NCBI RefSeq assembly: GCF_000973105.1
Contig: NC_015844.1
Span: 2,662,501-2,726,500 of the forward strand
DNA: 64,000 nt
Reading direction: 5' to 3'
DNA from: Zobellia galactanivorans
GTDB taxonomy: Bacteria > Bacteroidota > Bacteroidia > Flavobacteriales > Flavobacteriaceae
How positions within the stretch are numbered: the stretch's first letter is position 1; each line of letters opens with the position of its first letter. This document shows positions 17,001-26,500 of this stretch, piece by piece. The notes under the pieces were generated by a model. The model did no database searches and was not told where the DNA came from. It saw only the letters and a list, made by a program, of their open reading frames with translations. Position numbers and translations under genes: made by a program.

Positions 17001-17598
17001 TGGCTATGTTTTGGGTAGCGAAACCGATATAATAGAATTCAAGGCTGGCGTTTTCATCGGTTACATTAAGTACGTAATTACCATCAAAGTCACTCTGGGT
17101 GCCGTTGGTGGTTCCTTTCTCAACAATGTTAGTACCTGGTAAGGGAACGCCTTGGTCGTCTACGACCGTACCGCTGACCTGAAACTTTTGTTGGTTACTT
17201 CCTGTATCTTCTTCCGGTACCTTGGGTTGTAATAGCCGTTTATTGCGAAGTACGATCTGTTTTCCGGATATCTTATAACTGATGTCTGTTTCAGATAAGA
17301 GGTTTTCCAATACGGTAAACAATGGGGTTTGGGTGACGCTAATGGTCACTCTTTTCTTGTAGTTGACCTCATTATCTTTATATATGAATTTGTAATCTGT
17401 TATAGTTTCGATTTGGTTCAAAGCTTTTTCCAGACTAACATCTTCAAGGTTTAAGGTAATCTTCTCATTTTGTCCATACGTGGAATTTGCATGGATTTGA
17501 CAAAGAGAGAATACCAAAATAATGATGCTTATTTTCATTTTCATTTCATAGCATAGCTTAATAGGAATAGATTTCCTATTGATGGTTCGTTTTTTCAT
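14068..17598 (-). CDS. SusC-like TonB-dependent transporter with STN signalling domain
   Basis: An 1176-residue outer-membrane transporter. The start at 17598 gives a long basic n-region before the hydrophobic segment ISIIILVFSLCQIHA; an internal Met near residue 19 is an alternative. Domains in order are: STN (about 47-113, ITLNLEDVSLEKALNQIE and SYKISGKQIVLR), carboxypeptidase-like beta domain (about 140-225, FQVSGTVVDDQGVPLPGTNI), the EEVVVVGYGTQKK region, plug (about 235-345, LYVIDGI) and a 22-strand barrel ending YSIGMNFKF. The STN domain normally contacts a FecR-type anti-sigma factor, which is encoded immediately upstream, so import is coupled to transcription. It pairs with the adjacent SusD. 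Confidence 0.93.
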   Translation of the reverse strand: MKKRTINRKSIPIKLCYEMKMKISIIILVFSLCQIHANSTYGQNEKITLNLEDVSLEKALNQIETITDYKFIYKDNEVNYKKRVTISVTQTPLFTVLENLLSETDISYKISGKQIVLRNKRLLQPKVPEEDTGSNQQKFQVSGTVVDDQGVPLPGTNIVEKGTTNGTQSDFDGNYVLNVTDENASLEFYYIGFATQNIAINGRNEIDVVLQESASGLEEVVVVGYGTQKKVNLTGAITTIKTEELNEIPTNNLSNTLAGRAPGVNITNSSGLSGASSSIRIRGSFGEPLYVIDGIVRDKEAFDALNANEVDQLSFLKDAATASIYGSRAGNGVVLVTTKKGVEQKPVFNFQTSYSSSQPTQTLLSDLTTATDELIYQNRVAEFNGTTPPNGDVEFDYFKDKSYNVNDFIWRNPSSLDYSMSVAGGGKAVTYYTLASYRSEEGSFKGLDYDKFNLRSNVSAKLSKSITLDVNIAASQQNHDRFYWPFSPDDDYDVSDLYRVTFNWPKTYPFYTEANGTPSNQITDYPVQTPMGSWLAWSVIDQIVGDRYIKTRKRQLSSIISLDIDLDDFVPGLSTKFVGSYLAEDYMRKHFLTFQENYVFNQADPDGNRFIPAPPDPNKTNTFTFSQNQEFISYNINTSWEYQADWFINYKNTFGKHGVSAMVVFEQAENGLYGAYAKAEDPVTNYDQDFVYSTDAERRYGRGYEEIGARQSIIGRANYDFKERYIAEFSFRYDGNTLFPEEGRWGFFPSFSGAWRISEESFIPETNWLNELKLRVSYGTTGNDLDVNNNRISPFSFMNTYQNNGSYIFGNDLYRGIGPGSTPNPNLTWATSTTYNAGIDFETFGKKLVGSIDVFNKKEVDILGSRLVTLPDNYGQSLAPENYAERSWRGGELSVMWRDFSEDGKFKYSIYGNIGYAKDQWDKIDQDPIFEPGGLRESESQIGQPINRIFGLKSMGIVRTQEQLDGLLADGFTQFGRDPYLGGLYFEDIRGDGYSKGPDGKIDGNDFQLLSENATPRINYGFGFNFGLGNFTLDAHFQGVSNYDRIISNQEGAGMRQHGGTVRPYYPIWASDVWTPENPDAEYPRVVGRNWYESGTGATSFWIHDGAYVRLKNLNLGYSLPRDIVETIGISSAQVFLNGTNIFSISDITEFHDPEQKNYDSYPVMKSYSIGMNFKF

Positions 17599-17751
17599 TA
17601 CTTTTGTGTCTCGTTATGTGGTTATTAATTTATCCACACCCTAATCGGGAAATGTTAGCGCATTTTCCGATTTTTTATTTGAAATGAACAAATGTCAGGT
17701 GTCACTAGCTGTAAATTCTATAGAAGGGTCATTTCATATGGGTTTCTGGTT

Positions 17752-18921
17752 TTAAGGGTTAATAGTTACTTGGTTGTTGGCGATGGTGTAATCGATTCCG
17801 TAATTGTCTTTAAATGTTTTGAGGACCTCGTCTAAGGTTTTGTTGTTGAAGCTGGCAGTAAACAATTCTTCGTCAAGTTCAGGGTTCTTGTTTGTAATGT
17901 GTACGTTATAGTGTCTTTCAAGCTTCTTTATGATGTTTTTAAAGGAAAGATGCCTGAAAATCACATCGCCGTTCATCCAAGCGGTGTATATGGAAGTTTC
18001 GGCATTTTCTACCATTATTTTCCGGTCCGCCTTATTCAATGAGGCCAAGTGACCAGGGGTCAATAAGGTAGACGTTTCCTTATCATTGACATCCTTATGG
18101 CGAAGCTTTACCGAACCTTCGACCAATACCGTGTTTGTAGAGTTGTCCTCAGGGTAGGCCGACACATTGAATTTTGTGCCTAGAACCTTGATGTTGAGTC
18201 CGTTTGTATTTACGATAAAGGGCTGTTTTTTATTTTTTGTTACTTCAAAGAAGGCTTCGCCTGTTAGAAATACTTCACGATTTTTATCCTTGATAAATTT
18301 TACGGGATATCTAAGCGAAGTTCCCGAATTCAAAACCACGTGGCTGCCATCGGAAAGGATAAGGTCGAAACGTTTACCGTACGGAACGGTAAGGGTGTTG
18401 TATGTTAGTTCGTTTAGGGGGGCTTTGTTGCTATACTTTAATTTATTGCCTTGCTGGGTTCCTATCATGTTACCCTTGGAATCCTTTACCTCTGATAGTC
18501 CATCTTCTTCGATGACCTGAACGGTCCCGTTTTCCATTTTAAGGGTAATGACATCTGCTTTTTTGTCTTTTTTACAATCCGAGACAACTTTTGGCGAAGG
18601 GGTATATGGGTTTCTATCGATATATAAGTAGGTGCATCCAAAGACTATAGCGAGCATGGCGGCGTACTTCAGGGAATTGGCCCAAAGTTTTTTCCTTTTG
18701 CCTAGAGCGCTCTGGGCGATGTTTTTCCTATATTGGATGTACCCTTCTTCAACTTTGGAAGTATATTTGGTCTCGTCAAAAGTAGAGACGATATATTCGG
18801 CTTTGAGACGGTTGAACTCCTCCTTGTTTTTTTCGGAAGAATTGATCCAATCTTCCACATCTTTTACTTCTTCGGAAGAAGCCGTGTGGTTCAGGTATTT
18901 TATGATTGTTTCGTGCTCCAT
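17752..18921 (-). CDS. FecR-type anti-sigma factor
   Basis: A 389-residue single-pass membrane protein. The cytoplasmic N-terminus (1-80) contains the sigma-binding region (HTASSEEVKDVEDWINSSEKNKEEF). The membrane segment lies near 86-104 (SLKYAAMLAIVFGCTYLYI). The periplasmic FecR domain follows at about 170-275 (TLTVPYGKRFDLILSDGSHV, NSGTSLRYPVKF, VFLTGEAFFEVTK, VLGTKFNVSAY, VLVEGSVKL), and the C-terminal DUF4974 at about 318-388 contacts the STN domain (LERHYNVHI, FKDNYGIDYTI). It would hold the ECF sigma factor from the upstream gene and release it when the STN-SusC binds glycan. The gap to the sigma gene is 63 bases. Confidence 0.93.
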   Translation of the reverse strand: MEHETIIKYLNHTASSEEVKDVEDWINSSEKNKEEFNRLKAEYIVSTFDETKYTSKVEEGYIQYRKNIAQSALGKRKKLWANSLKYAAMLAIVFGCTYLYIDRNPYTPSPKVVSDCKKDKKADVITLKMENGTVQVIEEDGLSEVKDSKGNMIGTQQGNKLKYSNKAPLNELTYNTLTVPYGKRFDLILSDGSHVVLNSGTSLRYPVKFIKDKNREVFLTGEAFFEVTKNKKQPFIVNTNGLNIKVLGTKFNVSAYPEDNSTNTVLVEGSVKLRHKDVNDKETSTLLTPGHLASLNKADRKIMVENAETSIYTAWMNGDVIFRHLSFKNIIKKLERHYNVHITNKNPELDEELFTASFNNKTLDEVLKTFKDNYGIDYTIANNQVTINP

Positions 18922-18984
18922 AGTATGGATTATACTATATAGACGATTAAGTAAGGGGGGATACCTAAATGAAATCGAAAAATA

Positions 18985-19521
18985 TTATAAAAAGAGGGTC
19001 AAAAACTCCTTGAGATGAAGTCTCATGTGTTTTAAAGCATTGGAAATGTGGTTGTCTACCGTTCTTTTTGAAATGTCTAAGGCCTTAGCTATTTCATAGT
19101 GATTCATGCCTTCGACCCTACTCTTCAAGAAAACGTTTTTACACTTTTGGGGAAGTGCTTCGATGGCAAGCTTAATTCGCTTCTCCAAGTCTTTTTCTAA
19201 AATGGAAGAAGCAGTTTCATCCATGATGAACTGATTTTGGAAGGCCCTTTTCTTCTCGGAGTAGTTTTTGGAAAACAAATCTTTGACCTTTTCATGCTTA
19301 AGTTGGTCTAGGCAAGCATTTTTGGTCATGGTGAAAAGGTAATTGTTGAGGTTGGTGACTTCGCCAAAATTATGTTTCCGCTCCCATACTTTCAAAAATA
19401 GGCTTTGAACTACGTCTTCGGCTTCTTGTTCGGAACCAAGATAACCTTCGGCAATATGTAAGAGTTTATCATAATAAATTCGAAAAAGAGCTTCATAAGC
19501 AGTTTGATCGCCTTTTTGCAA
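18985..19521 (-). CDS. ECF sigma-70 factor
   Basis: An ECF sigma of at least 178 residues. Region 2 is LFRIYYDKLLHIAEGYLGSEQEAEDVVQSLFLKVWE and region 4 is ALPQKCKNVFLKSRVEGMNHYEIAKALDISKRTVDNHISNALKHMR, with a helix-turn-helix. The coordinates start at a TTG (19521). Homologues normally begin about 15-20 residues earlier, and the frame stays open for 23 more codons, to the stop at 19593-19591, with matching residues (DSFLHLLQKGD). No ATG or GTG lies in that stretch, so the true start may be an ATT or CTG near 19572-19567, or may have been lost by mutation. It heads the FecR, SusC, SusD and DUF1080 operon and presumably activates it. Confidence 0.88.
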   Translation of the reverse strand: MQKGDQTAYEALFRIYYDKLLHIAEGYLGSEQEAEDVVQSLFLKVWERKHNFGEVTNLNNYLFTMTKNACLDQLKHEKVKDLFSKNYSEKKRAFQNQFIMDETASSILEKDLEKRIKLAIEALPQKCKNVFLKSRVEGMNHYEIAKALDISKRTVDNHISNALKHMRLHLKEFLTLFL

Positions 19522-19760
19522 TAGGTGTAAGAAGGAGTCAAGGTTGGTATTTGGCTTATTGTCTTTCAGAATGGAGCGGTCTATAATCGACTAAAATAGT
19601 AATAAATTGTTAATTTTTTAATAAATTATCTAGATGTACTTTGGTTTTGATGAATTTCTTTAAATGAGTTGTGTTATTTTATTATTAAGGCTCAAAACAA
19701 GAGCCTAAAATTAGGATTTTGTAGCGCTAGGGCTAAGGAGGAGCCTGTAGAGTACATTTC

Positions 19761-19879
19761 GGGAAGCCTTTGAGGAAACTGAGAGGCTTTTTTTGTGGGT
19801 GATGTTTTGTGGGGTGAAAGAATAAGGAGAGGCGAGAAGCCCGTCCCGAGCATGGTCTCGGGAAGTCTCTCCGCCTGTA
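19761..19879 (+). repeat. Distal copy of the tRNA-Leu-flank repeat ending in 16 bases of the tRNA
   Basis: GGGAAGCC at 19761, the terminator hairpin, 'ttgtgggtgatgttt', 'gtgaaagaataaggagaggcgagaagccc', the CCCGAGCATGGTCTCGGG palindrome, and then AGTCTCTCCGCCTGTA at 19864-19879. The final 16 bases are identical to 10949-10964, the end of tRNA-Leu including the discriminator base, and identity stops exactly at the tRNA end. It has the same orientation as the tRNA. The flanks at 19594-19760 and 19880-20188 contain no gene I can support. Confidence 0.9.
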
Positions 19880-20188
19880 TGAATACAGAAACCTTTTATT
19901 TTATTGGGGAGTTGTCGTTTTTAAAAGTTTAGCGCTATGAAGAACACAACCGGTAAAATTAAAATGAGGATGTAAATACGCAAAAGTTAGTCTTTCGGGC
20001 CCCGCTAGCTTTCGTCTGTGAAGAGTTTCAATGACTAAAGTGCTCCAATGTTTATCTATATCCCTCACTTTGTAGGCCTCATATACGTTTCCCGATCGCT
20101 TGGAAAGTTCGAACACTTTCTCATTTATATTGATAATTAATCTTTAAGAGGGTTTAGAGGTGTACATGCGAGTAAAACGTTTAATAAT

Positions 20189-20223
20189 AAAAAAGGGTGT
20201 CTAACTAAATAAACACCCTTTTT
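20189..20223 (-). terminator. Terminator of the minus-strand SusCD operon
   Basis: AAAAAGGGTGT / ACACCCTTTTT is a stem with a loop of about 10 bases, 27 bases beyond the stop of the glycan-binding lipoprotein. T-runs exist on both strands. Confidence 0.85.
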
Positions 20224-20249
20224 CCAATTAAACTAACTCAACAATTTCT

Positions 20250-21839
20250 CTATGGTCTCAAGCTTGCTTTGGATATACTTATGTTATCCATATAGAATCT
20301 GGTAGCCGTGGTGTTGCTTGCGTTATATCCTCTGATCGAAAAGGTTTGTGGAGCCTCTGAAGAGAACTGTACCAGCTGTGAACTATAGACCCATTCACCC
20401 GCAGGAATGGCTGTAAGGTCAGGATTTGGCCCTACCCCCCAATCAACATCGGGGAACCAGAAAAACCGCACATCCGCATTGAACATATCACCTGTGTCGG
20501 GAGGGTTGACAGATTCTACATATACCCATATACCTATTTCGTACCATTGTCCGGTTTCGAAGCTAAAGGGTATGGCTGCATTGTCGGAATCTACATTGGC
20601 GATGATCATTCCCCCGTTTGGCTGCATTTCTACATAAGCACTTTTGGCACCGTCATAGGTTTGGGCCGTTGAAATTTCAAAGGTGTAGCCATCATAAGGA
20701 GCTCCCCACCATTGGTATGGCCAATTTGCGGCAGTGTAATTTTCGAAGCTATAATCAAAAGCGCTTCCTTCAAAGATGTTCTCTCCCTTGAATACTACCT
20801 GTTGGTCTGTAAAACTCTCTGCGGGGTATGCATCCGTAGTAGCCATACTTCCTGCGGTATAGGAAACGGTAACCGTATCATCATTATAAATCTGATTGCC
20901 CGCCAACTTAATGATTACCAAATTACCTTCATCAGGATCGACGGTAACACTTTCTATGGTTACGGGCACATCGGCACCACCGTTTACGACGCTTACGCTA
21001 AAGTCCTCTGGGTTAAGTGTCGACTCTTCCATTTCACGACTAAAGTTCAAGGCTATATTCCCGTCTTTTTCGTTAACGGCATCCAAGGTTACGGGTTCTG
21101 TGGAAGGAATGATGGTGATTAGATTTTTATAGGTGACCTCGGTTCCTCCTTCCGGTCTTTCCCTGTTCGCGGCAAAGCTAAAATCATAAGATCCCAACTT
21201 TTTGTACTTTACATCCAATTCATTCTCGAATACTTCCGAAGATTCCGGGTCGCCCCCGTTCACGGTCCAAATATAATTTTCAGGTTCTCCCTCGGTAGCA
21301 ACTGTGTACCTGACCGTAGAACCGGCCATAACTTCATTTTTAGCGTTGTCGCCTATGGTAAGGGCATCTCCTAAAGTTCCATCGCTGTTTACGATATTGG
21401 CGGAAATGGAAACTTTTACCGCTCCTAAAACCCTAACAATAAAAGTAGTGTCCAGTTCTTTGCCCATTTTGGTGGTACCTACATAGGCATCGCTCTGAAA
21501 CGTTTGTTGAAGTTTTACCTCATGGTCACCTATTTTTTTGAAATAGGCCCTAACGGTGGCTTCGGAAGAGGTCGCGTCATTGTCGGAACCGGCAATGTCG
21601 ACAACACCTTCGGGAAAGGTCCAGGTCCTGTTCTCCACACCTGTGGAAACATCCCCAAAAGTGATGTCTTCGTTCAGGTTCACTTTATTGTCAAAATCCA
21701 TTTCGGAGGTCATTACCACCCTATGGCTGGTTTCTGGTAAAGCGACATCGTCTGCAGGGTCATCATCACAGGACAGCCCTAGTATCATTAGGCCTAAGCC
21801 CAGTAGTGTCGGCAATTTGAATTTATATCCTAGTTTCAT
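20250..21839 (-). CDS. Surface glycan-binding lipoprotein with PKD-like domains and a C-terminal CBM-like domain
   Basis: A 529-residue lipoprotein with C24 (ILGLSC) followed by Asp-Asp-Asp, an outer-surface export signal in Bacteroidota. Two PKD-like beta domains come first (about 45-130, with VENRTWTFPEGV; about 140-240, with PENYIWTVNGGDPES and YDFSFAANRE). An Ig-like domain follows (about 245-345, LDAVNEKDGNIALNFSREME, IYNDDTVTVSYTAG). The C-terminal jelly roll (about 350-529) has the look of a carbohydrate-binding module: FDYSFENYTAANWPYQWWG, AKSAYVEMQPNGGM, WYEIGIWVYVES and RFYMDNISISKA. It is the third gene of a SusC-SusD operon and is a paralogue of 39157-40830. It probably binds the glycan outside the cell. 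Confidence 0.82.
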   Translation of the reverse strand: MKLGYKFKLPTLLGLGLMILGLSCDDDPADDVALPETSHRVVMTSEMDFDNKVNLNEDITFGDVSTGVENRTWTFPEGVVDIAGSDNDATSSEATVRAYFKKIGDHEVKLQQTFQSDAYVGTTKMGKELDTTFIVRVLGAVKVSISANIVNSDGTLGDALTIGDNAKNEVMAGSTVRYTVATEGEPENYIWTVNGGDPESSEVFENELDVKYKKLGSYDFSFAANRERPEGGTEVTYKNLITIIPSTEPVTLDAVNEKDGNIALNFSREMEESTLNPEDFSVSVVNGGADVPVTIESVTVDPDEGNLVIIKLAGNQIYNDDTVTVSYTAGSMATTDAYPAESFTDQQVVFKGENIFEGSAFDYSFENYTAANWPYQWWGAPYDGYTFEISTAQTYDGAKSAYVEMQPNGGMIIANVDSDNAAIPFSFETGQWYEIGIWVYVESVNPPDTGDMFNADVRFFWFPDVDWGVGPNPDLTAIPAGEWVYSSQLVQFSSEAPQTFSIRGYNASNTTATRFYMDNISISKASLRP

Positions 21840-21856
21840 AATTTTTATTTTTTTGT

Positions 21857-23569
21857 TTATAAACCATCGTTTGTTTGAAGCTCCGCGGCCGGAATGGGGA
21901 AATAGTCAAATTCGGCTGGATTATAGTTCTGTGAGCTGAACAGAAAATCTGGTCTTGTATGTTGTACAATGAACAATGGCGCTTGTTCTTCAATAGTTTC
22001 AAAGTTGTTTATTCTCCACTCTTCATCGGCCCTTAACTCATCATAGACCTCTTGAACAATGCCCCATCGTACCAAATCTTTGTATCGATGGCCTTCATAA
22101 CATAATTCCAAAGGTCTTTCTACACGTTGTAGGTGGGTGAGAACGTTTTCCGCTGTTGGGGCGACATAGGGCTGGGTACCATGTACCTGTTTGCTAATAT
22201 GTAGCTGGGGAAAGGTATTGCCATTGTCGGCAAGGTATTGTTTCAGGGTAATAACTCCTGCCCTTGCCCTGACCATATCGATATAATCGATGGCTTGGTC
22301 AACAGAACCTCCGGAATTCAATAGGGCCTCTGCGTACATTAAAAGCACATCTGCATAACGGATATGCCTAAAGTTGATTCCTGATCGGCTCAAACCGTCC
22401 TCGTTGGTCAAATGATACCAATTGGAATGTTTTTTTACATAACTACTTTGGCCATAGGCCCATCCTTTTGCCCCAGGTTCATCGCCGTAATAAAGACCGT
22501 CGGCATTACTTGGAACAATAGACCCATACATTCTTTGAGACTGTATAAAACCGTTGTTGACCGGATTGCTAGGGTCTATCTCGTCGCTAAGAAACAATTC
22601 GTGCATGTAATAGGTAGGCAATACCGTGTTATACGCACCGTAGTTCAATTGTCCCGTGGCCCGGGCCAATGAACTTGCTTCGGCACCCGATTCAAAACTG
22701 TTGTCGTCAACGGCATCCCCACCTGCACCGGGGTTTAAATCGGCACTGTAGGCTACTTCGAAAATAGACTCTGAATTAAACTCGGTATCATGTCTGAAGT
22801 TGTCATTTACATTGTCGGTAAGCTCATAAATATCAGAATCGATAACACTTTTGAACAGACCGGCGGCGGTAGACCACTCCTTACCATATAAATAGACCTT
22901 GCCCAATAAAGAAGTGGCAGTGCCCCAGGTTACCCTAGCCTTGTTAGCGGCGTCCCAAGTGCGGGGCAAATGCGCTTTTGCAAATTCAAGATCAGGAATT
23001 ATGATGGAGTTCGTTATTTCCTCTATTGAAGAAAATTTTCCAGGTAGGTTGTCAACACCCTCGATCGCTTCCGTCCTTATAATTCCACCTCCGAAAGTGT
23101 GTGCCACTTCAAAGTAAAAGAAGGCCCTTAAGAACCTGGCTTGTGCCTCGATTACTTCTTTTTCCCCTTCGGAAAACAGACTGCCATCTGCATTCGCTAT
23201 ATTATTGATGACCTGATTGGCCCTGAATATACCGATGTAAAGTTGCGACCACTTGTCTTCTATTTGACTGGCCCCATCATTATAGGTTAAATTTCTGAAA
23301 GCAAAGGGGCCGTACCAAGATTCGGTGCCCGCTTCATCGCCCAACATCATCTCAAATTGCAAACCCCCACCACTGATAGCCTGAAATTGTGTTGCTCCAT
23401 AGACCGTGGTCAATGCCGAATTGAACTGTGTCGGTGTTTCCCAGAAAATATCCGTTGTAATCGTGTTCGGATTAACCTCGTTCAACCATTCGTCTTCACT
23501 ACAGCCTATAAGCAAGGTAGCCATGGAAAGAAGGGTCAACCCAATAAGTTTAAATGATTTCGTTTTCAT
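21857..23569 (-). CDS. SusD/RagB-like glycan-binding lipoprotein
   Basis: A 570-residue lipoprotein with C23 (LLIGC) followed by Ser-Glu-Asp. The SusD scaffold is seen in IEDKWSQLYIGIFRANQVINNI, VIEAQARFLRAFFYFEVAHTFGGGI and ATSLLGKVYLYGKEWSTAAGLF, and the C-terminal signature in RHIRYADVLLMYAEALLNSGG, IDMVRARAGV, VERPLELCYEGHRYKDLVRWG and FDYFPIPAAEL. It lies between the SusC and the glycan-binding lipoprotein, with 17-base gaps on both sides, so the three form one operon. It resembles the SusD at 37395-39140 in length and in the VERPLEL/VEKPLELSNEGH region. Confidence 0.93.
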   Translation of the reverse strand: MKTKSFKLIGLTLLSMATLLIGCSEDEWLNEVNPNTITTDIFWETPTQFNSALTTVYGATQFQAISGGGLQFEMMLGDEAGTESWYGPFAFRNLTYNDGASQIEDKWSQLYIGIFRANQVINNIANADGSLFSEGEKEVIEAQARFLRAFFYFEVAHTFGGGIIRTEAIEGVDNLPGKFSSIEEITNSIIIPDLEFAKAHLPRTWDAANKARVTWGTATSLLGKVYLYGKEWSTAAGLFKSVIDSDIYELTDNVNDNFRHDTEFNSESIFEVAYSADLNPGAGGDAVDDNSFESGAEASSLARATGQLNYGAYNTVLPTYYMHELFLSDEIDPSNPVNNGFIQSQRMYGSIVPSNADGLYYGDEPGAKGWAYGQSSYVKKHSNWYHLTNEDGLSRSGINFRHIRYADVLLMYAEALLNSGGSVDQAIDYIDMVRARAGVITLKQYLADNGNTFPQLHISKQVHGTQPYVAPTAENVLTHLQRVERPLELCYEGHRYKDLVRWGIVQEVYDELRADEEWRINNFETIEEQAPLFIVQHTRPDFLFSSQNYNPAEFDYFPIPAAELQTNDGL

Positions 23570-23586
23570 CTTGTTTCAATTTTTTA

Positions 23587-26500
23587 TTAGAATTTAACCT
23601 GTAAACCGAGTAGGAATCTCCTAGCTACCGGATAGTTGCCTATGTCTACGCCTCTGGTGCTTAGTCCGTTACCTCCAATTTCGGGGTCAAAACCTGTATA
23701 GTCGGTTATGGTAATAGGGTTCATGGCGGACAGGTACAATCTTAACTTGTTCAATCCGATGGATGAGGTAGTTTCAGAAGGAATGGTATACCCTAAAGTG
23801 ATATTCCTTACCCGAAAATAAGTTCCGTCCTCCAGCCAATAATCTGATCTTGCCCGTACGTTATTGCCGTACGAATCTTGTCTGAATGTCGGTATATCCG
23901 AATTCGGATTTTGTGGAGACCACATGTTATATTGCTCCAGATGCCTTCCTTTTGTATAGGCCAGATATCTTGAACCGTTAAAGATCTCGGCTCCTCCCGA
24001 AAAGTAATTTTGAACGAAGAGGTCAAAACCTTTATAGGCAAGGTTAAAGTTGAGGCCTATCTCGAATTCGGGTTGGCCGGATCCTTTATAAACCCTATCG
24101 TTATCGTCAATTACATTGTCACCGTTCTGGTCTACATAGCGCATATCGCCCAGTTTGGCCCCGGAATAAATGGTTTTATAGGCATCCAGTTCCTCTTGGG
24201 TCTTGATCACACCATCGGTCTCTACCAAGAAAAAGGCACCGGCCTCGTAGCCCACGGCGTTGAAGGTGGTGTAGTCCACCCCCGTCCCTAATGTGACGGA
24301 TGGTCGGGCGCCCCCGTATCCCCTTTCGATTCCGTTAAGGTTGGTGATTTCATTTTTGTTTGTCGTAAAGGTTGCCGAAACGTCCCAAACAAGCTCGTGG
24401 TCCAGCCCCCCTTTGTACGATGCCGCAAGTTCAATGCCCCTGTTGGTCATATCCCCTGCATTTACGAAAATGGGGTTGTACGTGCCTACGTCCCTTGGCT
24501 GACTTGTTCCTGCGGAAGGAGGTGTCGATAAAGGAAGAAGCATCTCTTTTCTTTCGTTTTCATAAACGTCTGCAGTGAAGGTAAACCGGTTATTGAACAT
24601 CGAAAGGTCCAATCCAATATTTTTTGAAATCTTGGTTTCCCATTTCAGGTCGCTATTTGAAATTCTTCTTTGAACATAACCTGGTGTTAGGCTTTCGGCA
24701 TCGTCAAACAGATAATTTACCCCTGTTTCTATTTGGGTAGCGGTAGAATATGCGGCAATACTTTGATTTCCGACTTCGGCCCAGCTACCCCTTAGTTTAA
24801 GGTTGCTTATTTTGTCGCTGTTCTTTAAAAAGTTTTCGTCAGAAATATTCCATCCTATAGAAACTCCCGGAAAAACACCGTACTTGTTTTCTTTGGAAAA
24901 ATTGGAGGAGCCATCCCTTCGTATACTCGCCGAGAATAGGTATTTACCGTCATAGTTATATTGTAATCTTCCCATTAGACCACTTAAGGTATTGGTATAA
25001 TCGTAACTGGTCGGGGTTATTCCATTTTGTCCGGCACCCAAGGAAGGGGTCTCATTACTTAAAAGACCTATCACCCCAACACCTACTTCTTTCGATTTGA
25101 ATTTCTCATAAGAGAGAACCCCGGTAGCATTGAAGTTATGTTTTCCGAAATCGGTATTAAAGTTCAATATGTTCTCCATTGTATTTCGCTCGTTCCAAAC
25201 ATAATCTTCAGATAGTATGGCATCTTCCCTTGATGCCGTAGCGTTAAAGGAACCATCGAGATTGGTTACCAAATATTGGGGTTGAAGAAATTTTCTTTGG
25301 TAGTCCCAATTGTTTCTGCCCAAGTTGAGTTTGTAGGTCAGGCCATCTAGAATCTCATATTCCATGTTTATGGCAATATTGTTGCTCTTTACCTTTCTTT
25401 TATCGCTATTCTTCAATGTACTTGACAAATAGCTATAGGCGATGGCGTTTCTTACAGGAAGTACTACTTCGTTTTCCCCTGTTTGCGTCAGGCCGTTCAA
25501 AGGAGGTTGCCATGGTTGTTGCCAAACGGCATATTCATACAGTCCCCAAGGTTCTTGGGTAGTGTTTTCGTAGGTTAGGCCCAAGCTTCCGAAAAGCTTG
25601 AACTTTCCTTTGGTGAATTGTGTGTTCAACCTTGTGCTCAAACGGTTAAAACCAGAGTTGATCATTACACCATCTTGATCGTAGTAGTTGGCACTGAAAT
25701 TCATGGAAAGGTCTTTCGTTCCTCCATTGACCCCTACCACGTAATTCTTAAGAAGGGCATTGTCGTTCTGTACGGCGCTGACATAGTCACTGTCGTATTT
25801 TAGCGCATCAGGATTGAAGAAGAAAATTAGCGGGTCGCTTCCTAGGGCCTCCAACATTATTTCTTCGTGATACATTTGTTGTGTAGTATTCATCAAAGGG
25901 ATACCGGAGGTTATATTTTGGATCCCGGTATAGGTGCTAAAGTCTACTTCTACCTTTCCCTCTTTCCCTCTTTTTGTAGTAATCAAGATAACCCCGTTGG
26001 AAGCCCTTGTTCCATAAACGGCCGCAGAAGCACCGTCTTTTAGAACGTCTATGGATTGGATCTGTTCCGGGGCAATATTCGGGGTGCCCTCAAAGGGGAT
26101 GCCGTCAACAACATACAAAGGCGTGTTGGATCCCAATAGTGAACCTAGCCCCCTGATTTGAATGTTTGCGGAAGCACCGGGCCTACCATCGCTCGCTTGG
26201 ACGTTAACACCTGCTATCTGCCCTTGAATGGATTCCCCAAGGTCGGAAACCGGCGCCTTTTCGATAATATCGGATTTTAGTCCGACGACCGCTCCGGTCA
26301 CTTCCTTTTTTCGTTGTGTACCATAACCTACTATGACCACCTCGTCCAATTGTTGGGTGTCCTCTTGCATCACAATCGATATGGGCGTTGAAGTAGAAGT
26401 AATGGTCTTTGATACCTTCTTAAAACCGATATAAGAGAAGTCGAGTACCTCTCCTTCACTTGCCTCGATTTCAAAATTTCCGTCAAAATCGGTGGCGGCA

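Noticed and set aside
19901-20116. A 71-codon minus-strand frame between the distal repeat and the SusCD terminator
   Set aside because: No recognisable domain, signal or start context, and no neighbour support. It overlaps repeat-associated sequence and is probably chance or a remnant.
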